A DNA stretch of 64,000 nucleotides from positions 248,001-312,000 of the forward strand of contig NZ_VJYD01000003.1 in NCBI RefSeq assembly GCF_007341385.1, written 5' to 3'. This document shows, piece after piece, positions 58,329-64,000 of this stretch. Every line of letters begins with the position of its first letter. Position 1 is the stretch's first letter. The notes beneath the pieces are model-generated. The model ran no database searches, was not told the DNA's origin, and saw nothing but the letters and a program-made list of their open reading frames with translations. The DNA is from Flavobacterium daemonense. GTDB lineage: Bacteria; Bacteroidota; Bacteroidia; Flavobacteriales; Flavobacteriaceae. The position numbers were made by a program, and so were the translations under genes.

Positions 58329-59789
58329 CTAAATCTTCTTTCTCATTCTCGCTACTGGAATGTCTAGTTGTTCTCTATATTTTGCAATCGTTCTTCTCGC
58401 AATTGGATAGCCTTTTTCTTTTAAGATTTCGGCCAATTGATCGTCTGGAAGCGGTTTCTTTTTATCTTCTTCTTCAATAGTATTCTTAAGAATCTTCTTG
58501 ATTTCCAAAGTCGAAACATCTTCGCCCTGATCATTTTTCATCGCTTCAGAGAAAAATTCTTTAATCAATTTGGTTCCGTATGGCGTTTCAACATATTTAC
58601 TGTTTGCCACACGTGAAATCGTCGAAATATCCAAACCAACCATATCCGCAATATCTTTTAAGATCATTGGTTTTAGTTTGGTTTCATCGCCATCTAAGAA
58701 ATATTCTTCCTGATAATGCATAATCGCATTCATGGTTACAAAAAGAGTTTCCTGACGCTGTCTGATCGCATCAATAAACCATTTAGCCGAATCCAGTTTT
58801 TGTTTGATAAATTGAACTGCATCTTTCTGCGCAGTAGATTTGTCGCGAGAATCTTTATACGTCTGCATCATTTCCTGATAATCTTTAGAAACGTGCAGGG
58901 AAGGAGCATTTCTTCCGTTTAAAGTCAATTCCAATTCGCCGTCTACAATTCTGATAGCGAAATCTGGAACAACATTTTCGGTAACTTTATTATTTCCAGT
59001 GAAAGAACCGCCCGGTTTTGGGTTTAATCTTTCAATTTCGTGAATCGCTTTTTTAAGCTGTTCGTTCGAAACACTGTATTTCTGTAAAAGTTTATCGTAG
59101 TGTTTCTTCGTAAAAGCATCAAACTGATTTTCGATTATATCAATCGCTAAGTCAACATATTCTGTTGGTGTTTTGTGCTTCAATTGCAATAATAAACATT
59201 CTTGCAAATCACGCGCTCCAACTCCTGAAGGTTCAAGTTCATGAATTACAGTCAACATTTTTTCGACCATTGCTTCATCAGTATAAATTCCCTGAGTAAA
59301 AGCCATATCGTCTACAATGTCTGGAACGCTTCTTCGGATGTAACCCATATCATCAATACTTCCAACAAGGAATTCGGCGATTTCGCGCTCTTCATCGTTT
59401 AAAATAAAAGTATTCAGTTGATTGATCAAATCCTGATGAAAACTGATTGGCGAAGCAAAAGGCGTTTCGCGTTCTTCATCATCACTATAATTATTAACCT
59501 GAGTTTTATAATCAGGCGTGTCGTCGTCGCTTAGATATTCATCAATATTAATGTCGTCTGCTTCGATTCTGTCTGATTCTGCATCATCATAATCGTCGTA
59601 GTCTTCATTGGCAAATTCATCGGCTTCGTATTCATCTTCTTTTCCAGCTTCCAGAGCCGGATTTTCGTTCATTTCTTCTAATAAACGCTGTTCAAAAGCT
59701 TGCGTAGGCAATTGAATTAACTTCATCAGCTGAATTTGCTGTGGAGATAATTTTTGTGATAATTTTAAATTTAAAAATTGCTTTAGCAT
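58329..59789 (-). CDS. rpoN: RNA polymerase sigma-54 factor
   Basis: A 486-residue sigma-54. Region I (about 8-52, QQIQLMKLIQLPTQAFEQRLLEEMNENPAL) is Gln/Leu-rich as expected, followed by an acidic region II (about 55-115). The core-binding domain (about 125-250) and the DNA-binding part with the RpoN box ARRTIAKYRE near the C-terminus (about 470) are complete. It recognises -24/-12 promoters and needs an NtrC-type activator, such as the regulator encoded at 35266. asnS lies upstream and could share a transcript. Confidence 0.97.
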   Translation of the reverse strand: MLKQFLNLKLSQKLSPQQIQLMKLIQLPTQAFEQRLLEEMNENPALEAGKEDEYEADEFANEDYDDYDDAESDRIEADDINIDEYLSDDDTPDYKTQVNNYSDDEERETPFASPISFHQDLINQLNTFILNDEEREIAEFLVGSIDDMGYIRRSVPDIVDDMAFTQGIYTDEAMVEKMLTVIHELEPSGVGARDLQECLLLQLKHKTPTEYVDLAIDIIENQFDAFTKKHYDKLLQKYSVSNEQLKKAIHEIERLNPKPGGSFTGNNKVTENVVPDFAIRIVDGELELTLNGRNAPSLHVSKDYQEMMQTYKDSRDKSTAQKDAVQFIKQKLDSAKWFIDAIRQRQETLFVTMNAIMHYQEEYFLDGDETKLKPMILKDIADMVGLDISTISRVANSKYVETPYGTKLIKEFFSEAMKNDQGEDVSTLEIKKILKNTIEEEDKKKPLPDDQLAEILKEKGYPIARRTIAKYREQLDIPVARMRKKI

Positions 59790-59881
59790 TTATACTGTTT
59801 AATCGTTTATTTGTTTAATCGTCAATTCGTTTCTTTGTGAAAATCGGTTAACCGAATGAACGATTAACCGATTAAACTTTT

Positions 59882-61327
59882 TTAGAATTCCGCACTTCCA
59901 GGAGTTCTTGGGAAAGGAATTACGTCTCTAATGTTTGTCATTCCTGTTACAAACAATACCAAACGCTCAAATCCTAAACCGAAACCTGCGTGAGTTGCTG
60001 ATCCAAATCTTCTGGTGTCTAAATACCAGTATAATTCTTCTTTATCAATTCCTAGTTTTTCCATTTTCTCAACTAGAACATCGTAACGCTCTTCTCTTTC
60101 AGAACCACCAACGATTTCTCCAATTCCAGGGAAAAGGATGTCCATTGCGCGAACCGTTTCTCTACCTGGTTCTGTATCGTCGTTCAAACGCATGTAAAAC
60201 GCTTTGATGTTTGCTGGGTAATCGTATAAAATTACCGGACATTTAAAGTGTTTTTCAACCAAGAAACGTTCGTGTTCTGATTGTAAATCAGCTCCCCATT
60301 CGTTGATTAAATATTGGAATTTCTTCTTTTTATTTGGAGTTGAATCTCTTAAAATATCAATTGCTTCTGTATAAGAAACGCGTTTGAAGTTGTTCTCCAA
60401 AACGAAGTTCAATTTTTCTAACAAAGCCATTTCGCTTCTTTCAGCCTGTGGTTTTGATTTTTCTTCTTCAAGAAGTCTTCCTTCTAAGAATTTCAAATCA
60501 TCCTGACAGTTGTCTAAAGCATATTTAATTACATACTGAATAAAATCTTCAGCTAAATCCATGTTGTCGTCAAGATCGTTGAAAGCAACTTCAGGTTCGA
60601 TCATCCAGAATTCTGCCAAGTGACGAGAAGTGTTTGAATTTTCTGCTCTAAACGTTGGTCCAAAAGTATAAATCTGACCCAAAGCCATTGCAAAAGTTTC
60701 CCCTTCTAATTGTCCAGAAACCGTTAAGTTCGTGTGTTTTCCAAAGAAATCTTTTTTGAAATCGATGTTTCCTTCTTCATTTTTTGGAAGATTATCCAAT
60801 GGCAAAGAAGTAACTTGGAACATTTCTCCAGCGCCTTCAGCATCAGCTCCAGTGATAATTGGTGTGTTTACATATACGAAACCTTTTTGTTGGAAATAGC
60901 TGTGAACCGCATAAGATAAAACCGAACGCACACGCATAATCGCACCAAAAGCATTTGTACGTACACGCAAGTGAGCGTTTTCACGTAAAAATTCTAAAGA
61001 GTGTTTTTTAGGTTGCATTGGGAATTTCTCAGCATCAGAATCTCCAAGGATTTCAAGTTTTGTAACCTGAATTTCGTATTTCTGACCTGCACCTTTGCTT
61101 TCAACCAAAGTTCCAATTACAGAAACTGCAGCTCCAGTGGTGATTCTTTTTAAAGTCTCTTCCGGTGTATTTTCAAAATCAACAACACATTGAATATTAT
61201 TAATTGTAGAACCGTCATTAAGCGCGATGAACTGATTATTTCTAAAAGTTCTCACCCATCCTTTTGCATTCACTTCCTGTAGCGTCGTCGTACTGTTTAA
61301 TAAGTCTTTAACCTTTGTGTGTCTCAT
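59882..61327 (-). CDS. asnS: Asparagine-tRNA ligase
   Basis: A 481-residue class IIb synthetase. An N-terminal OB-fold anticodon-binding domain (about 1-110, [19 protein letters not shown]) is followed by the catalytic core: motif 2 [25 protein letters not shown] (about 228-252) and motif 3 [15 protein letters not shown] near the end. [12 protein letters not shown] is typical of AsnRS. Length normal. The 92-bp gap to rpoN holds repeats of TTAACCGATT and CGATTAAACG but no gene. Confidence 0.97.
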   Translation of the reverse strand: MRHTKVKDLLNSTTTLQEVNAKGWVRTFRNNQFIALNDGSTINNIQCVVDFENTPEETLKRITTGAAVSVIGTLVESKGAGQKYEIQVTKLEILGDSDAEKFPMQPKKHSLEFLRENAHLRVRTNAFGAIMRVRSVLSYAVHSYFQQKGFVYVNTPIITGADAEGAGEMFQVTSLPLDNLPKNEEGNIDFKKDFFGKHTNLTVSGQLEGETFAMALGQIYTFGPTFRAENSNTSRHLAEFWMIEPEVAFNDLDDNMDLAEDFIQYVIKYALDNCQDDLKFLEGRLLEEEKSKPQAERSEMALLEKLNFVLENNFKRVSYTEAIDILRDSTPNKKKKFQYLINEWGADLQSEHERFLVEKHFKCPVILYDYPANIKAFYMRLNDDTEPGRETVRAMDILFPGIGEIVGGSEREERYDVLVEKMEKLGIDKEELYWYLDTRRFGSATHAGFGLGFERLVLFVTGMTNIRDVIPFPRTPGSAEF

Positions 61328-61430
61328 TTTAATTTTAGATTTATAGATTGCTGATTTTAGATTTAATAAAACCAGTTTTTTTTATATCGAATTGCAAATA
61401 TAAACGATAATAATTAATTTTTGAAGCTGA

Positions 61431-61500
61431 TTCCTGCTCTCCGCTGTATCTTTCTATTTTTAAAGAAAAAATAGAAAGGATGCCGCTTCGATCAGGGCTA
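61431..61500 (-). repeat. Dispersed structured element, family G, copy 2 (inverted)
   Basis: Reverse complement of the 44625 type: TAGCCCTGATCGAAGCGGCA, CCTTT, a hairpin TCTATTTTTTC/GAAAAAATAGA in the middle, AAAGATACAGCGGAGAGCAG. The outer parts are conserved and the central hairpin differs. The gap 61328-61668 holds in addition a TTTAGATTT-type spacer (61328-61365) and a family B copy, and no gene. Confidence 0.65.
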
Positions 61501-61554
61501 GGGCACTAGTTTTCAGGAGAACCATTTTATAAATTTAGTTTTTCTCTCATTTTT

Positions 61555-61654
61555 GTCATTTCGACGAAGGAGAAATCTTCATAAGAAACTCGACAAAGTT
61601 TGGAATTGCAGTGCGGAGCTACTTGCGAAGATTTCTCCTTCGTCGAAATGACAA
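61555..61654. repeat. Dispersed palindromic element, family B, copy 3
   Basis: TGTCATTTCGACGAAGGAGA at the left and its complement at the right, continuing AATCTTC/GAAGATT. The centre has AACTCGACAAAGTTTGG and a GCGGAGCTACTTGCG part also seen in the degraded copy at 4607. Confidence 0.85.
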
Positions 61655-61668
61655 TATTGTGAAAATAG

Positions 61669-61827
61669 TTATTTTAAGAAATCATATAATCTTAAAATAA
61701 ATAATATGCTTCCCGCAATAATTAAAAATAGCCAATACTTTTTTAGAGATTTTAAATCTTCTCTGTTTGAGGATTTTAAAATTATTCCAAAGACAATTGG
61801 AATTATTGCTGTAAATAGACCTAGCAT
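61669..61827 (-). CDS. Small membrane protein, 52 aa
   Basis: From the ATG at 61827: two spans (MLGLFTAIIPIVFGIIL and YWLFLIIAGSILFILRLY) separated by a polar loop KSSNREDLKSLKK. It starts 11 bp after the stop of the RND-type transporter gene, so it is likely co-transcribed. An upstream Met at 61887 would overlap the transporter gene by 50 bp and is less likely. Function unknown. Confidence 0.6.
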   Translation of the reverse strand: MLGLFTAIIPIVFGIILKSSNREDLKSLKKYWLFLIIAGSILFILRLYDFLK

Positions 61828-61837
61828 ATTTGATATT

Positions 61838-64000
61838 TTACTTATCCAAATTCTCCAATTCCTCTTTCTTAGTTTTCTTCTTCTCAAAAGTCAAAACTAA
61901 TGAAGGCAATACAACCAAATTCGCAAACATCGCAAAAGCCAAAGTGCATGAAATTAATCCTCCAAGTGCAATCGTTCCGCTGAAGCTTGACAACGTAAAA
62001 GTCGCAAAACCTAAAATCAAAACCACAGAAGTATAAAAAGTACTAATTCCAGTTTCTCTCAAGGCACTGAAAACCGATCTTTTTACTTTTCCGTTGCTTT
62101 GAATCAAATCATGTTTGTATTTCGCCATGAACTGAATCGCATTATCTACCGAAATTCCAAACGCAATACTAAATACCAAAATAGTTGAAGGTTTTAAAGG
62201 AATTCCGAAATAACCCATTAATCCAGACGTAATGCAAAGCGGTAAAATATTCGTAATTACCGACGCCAAAACCATTTTGAACGAACGGAATAAATACAAC
62301 ATCAAAATCGCAATAACAACAATCGCAAAAATCAATGATTCAATTAAGTTGTCAACCAAGTAAGATGTTCCTTTTTGGAAAACCAATGCTTTTCCGGTAA
62401 CGGTAACTTCGTAGCGATCTTTCGGGAAAATTTCGGCAATTTTAGAGTTTAGTTTTTTCTCGACTTTCGCCATTTCATCTGTTCCAATATCTTTCATGAA
62501 AGTTGTGATTCGAGCATATTGTCCAGTCGAATCAACGTAAGCTTTCATTAAGTTTTCTTTGCTGTTTTTGGTCGCGTTTTTAGCGTAACTCAAAATAAAA
62601 GTCTGCTCTTGTGATGTCGGTAATTGGTAATATTCAGGATTTCCATTATAGAAAGCCTGTTTTGAATATTTAACCAAATTCACAATCGAAACCGGTTTTG
62701 CCAATTCTGGAATTTCTGCAATGGTAGTTTGCAGTTCATCCATTTTACGAATCGTCGACGCTTTCATGACACCTTTTTTATGTTTGGTGTCAATCATGAT
62801 TTCAAGTGGCATTACACCGTTGAACTCTTTTTCGTAAAATAAAATATCTTTAAAGAAAGAAGCGCTTTTTGGCATTTCACCAATCAAACTTCCCGAAACT
62901 TTCATTTGCGAAACACCGATAACGCTGAAAATCAAAAGTACGCCATAAACAATATAAACGAATTTACGTTTTGTTTTAACCAAGTCTTCAACAACATTCA
63001 ACAATGTCGAAATGTACGTTTTGGTCAAATGATAAAGGTGTTTTTCTCCTGGAACCGACATGAAACTGTACACAATTGGCACAATTAAAAGCGTCAATAA
63101 ATAAACGGAAATTACGTTGATTGAAGTCACCAAACCAAATTCAAAAAGCAAATCATTTCCGGTAATCATAAACGTTGCAAAACCAATTGCCGTAGTTAAA
63201 TTCGTCATTAAAGTCGAAACTCCAATTTTTGAAATAATACGTTGCAACGCTTTTGCCTGATTATTGTGCAATTTGATTTCTTGCTGATATTTATTGATCA
63301 GGAAAATACAATTCGTGATTCCGATTACGATAATTAATGGCGGAATAATAGCCGTTAAAATCGTGATTTTATAATGGAATAATCCCAATGTTCCGAAGGA
63401 CCAGATTACACCAACAATCAAAATACAAATCGAAATAAATGTCGCGCGGAACGAACGGAAAAAGAAAAAGAAAATCAGAGAAACAGTCAATAAAGCTGCT
63501 CCAATGAACAATCCAATTTCGCCTTTCATATCATCTGCATTAATTGTTCTGATGTATGGCATTCCAGAAACTTTCAAGTCAATTCCGGTTGTTTGTTCGA
63601 ATTTATTGATTTTCGGAACCAGATTTTCAAGAATAAATGTTTTTCTTTCTGGTGTATTTACAAGTGCTTTGTTGATGTAAATTGCCGAACGAATACTTTT
63701 GGTTTCTTTATTAAAAAGCAATCCTTCATAAAAAGGAAGATTGTGAAATAAATCGTATTCTATTTTTTTTAGATATTCTGGATCAACAGCTTTGCTTTGA
63801 TCGATAAAAGGCGTGAGAACAAACTTTTCATTTACTGTATCTTTTTCAAGTTTTTTCAAATCATTTAGCGAAACAACCAAATCAACTTCTTTCGATTTTT
63901 TCAAACCTGTCATCAATTCATTCCAAGCCGCATAGTTTTTCGGCGTGAAGAATTTTGGATCCTGAAAACCAATTACAACTAGATTTCCTTCTTCACCAAA
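61838..64000 (-). CDS. RND/MMPL-superfamily transporter, partial (N-terminus beyond the window)
   Basis: The open reading frame continues to the right edge, so the first part of the gene is missing; about 720 C-terminal residues are visible. Two six-span modules each begin with a large extracytoplasmic loop, and the second module's spans 2-6 (about the last 200 residues) contain the conserved ILVFSIAFGISVDNAIQFM, FSALRETGISTFYTSVVLILGF block with the Asp of the proton relay (SVDNAI). First module: IIVIGITNCIFLINKYQQE. This is the MMPL/HAE3-like type related to hopanoid or lipid transporters. Substrate unknown. The 52-aa gene follows. Confidence 0.9.
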   Translation of the reverse strand, partial: FGEEGNLVVIGFQDPKFFTPKNYAAWNELMTGLKKSKEVDLVVSLNDLKKLEKDTVNEKFVLTPFIDQSKAVDPEYLKKIEYDLFHNLPFYEGLLFNKETKSIRSAIYINKALVNTPERKTFILENLVPKINKFEQTTGIDLKVSGMPYIRTINADDMKGEIGLFIGAALLTVSLIFFFFFRSFRATFISICILIVGVIWSFGTLGLFHYKITILTAIIPPLIIVIGITNCIFLINKYQQEIKLHNNQAKALQRIISKIGVSTLMTNLTTAIGFATFMITGNDLLFEFGLVTSINVISVYLLTLLIVPIVYSFMSVPGEKHLYHLTKTYISTLLNVVEDLVKTKRKFVYIVYGVLLIFSVIGVSQMKVSGSLIGEMPKSASFFKDILFYEKEFNGVMPLEIMIDTKHKKGVMKASTIRKMDELQTTIAEIPELAKPVSIVNLVKYSKQAFYNGNPEYYQLPTSQEQTFILSYAKNATKNSKENLMKAYVDSTGQYARITTFMKDIGTDEMAKVEKKLNSKIAEIFPKDRYEVTVTGKALVFQKGTSYLVDNLIESLIFAIVVIAILMLYLFRSFKMVLASVITNILPLCITSGLMGYFGIPLKPSTILVFSIAFGISVDNAIQFMAKYKHDLIQSNGKVKRSVFSALRETGISTFYTSVVLILGFATFTLSSFSGTIALGGLISCTLAFAMFANLVVLPSLVLTFEKKKTKKEELENLDK

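Overview
The window is a 64-kb stretch of an AT-rich Bacteroidota chromosome, most likely Flavobacterium or a close relative. The support is: sdhCAB with a single cytochrome b subunit, an HMG-CoA synthase (mevalonate route), the DUF177-rpmF-fabH-accB-accC cluster, Bacteroidota-type -7 boxes (TAnnTTTG) ahead of many genes, and intergenic repeats of the kind common in flavobacterial genomes. No rRNA and no CRISPR array is present. Two tRNA genes are seen.

Layout. 0-8.6 kb: AIM24-like protein, ferritin, Xaa-Pro aminopeptidase with an overlapping alpha/beta hydrolase, two GNAT acetyltransferases, small secreted or membrane proteins and HMG-CoA synthase. 8.9-20.5 kb: sdhCAB, a DeoR-type regulator, a nitrilase-family amidase, a Coa1-like protein, a large Ig-like lipoprotein, an uncharacterised pair (lipoprotein plus 785-residue secreted protein) and methylmalonyl-CoA epimerase. 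20.7-26.7 kb: a tRNA(CAU) gene whose 3' end is the insertion site of a compact element of about 6.0 kb. It carries a tyrosine integrase, an excisionase-like HTH protein, an HUH rolling-circle Rep, several unknown genes and one divergent cargo gene, and is bounded by 14-bp direct repeats. Just inside both ends lies a 24-bp repeat. 26.9-32.9 kb: riboflavin synthase, pdxA and the fatty-acid initiation cluster. 33-39 kb: six tandem paralogous PepSY-like secreted proteins behind a large inverted repeat and a sigma-54-like box, followed by a sigma-54-dependent response regulator and a convergent hybrid histidine kinase. 39-47.8 kb: S9 peptidase, an FAD oxidoreductase-mtgA-lpxR cluster, tRNA-Ala, enoyl-CoA hydratase, queD, lpxH and two 58-codon membrane-protein genes. 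47.9-64 kb: seven-haem cytochrome lipoprotein, two paralogous unknowns, hydrolase-MFS-recJ, HopJ-like protein, rsmI, a Glu-rich protein, thymidine kinase, rpoN (sigma-54), asnS and an RND/MMPL-type transporter cut by the right edge.

The parts that stand out are: (i) the integrative element with its HUH Rep, hairpin-rich left end and unnamed cargo gene; (ii) the PepSY six-gene array with its probable sigma-54 control circuit, with rpoN itself in the same window; (iii) several families of dispersed, palindromic intergenic elements; and (iv) operon-internal spacers built as long imperfect hairpins of degenerate short repeats.
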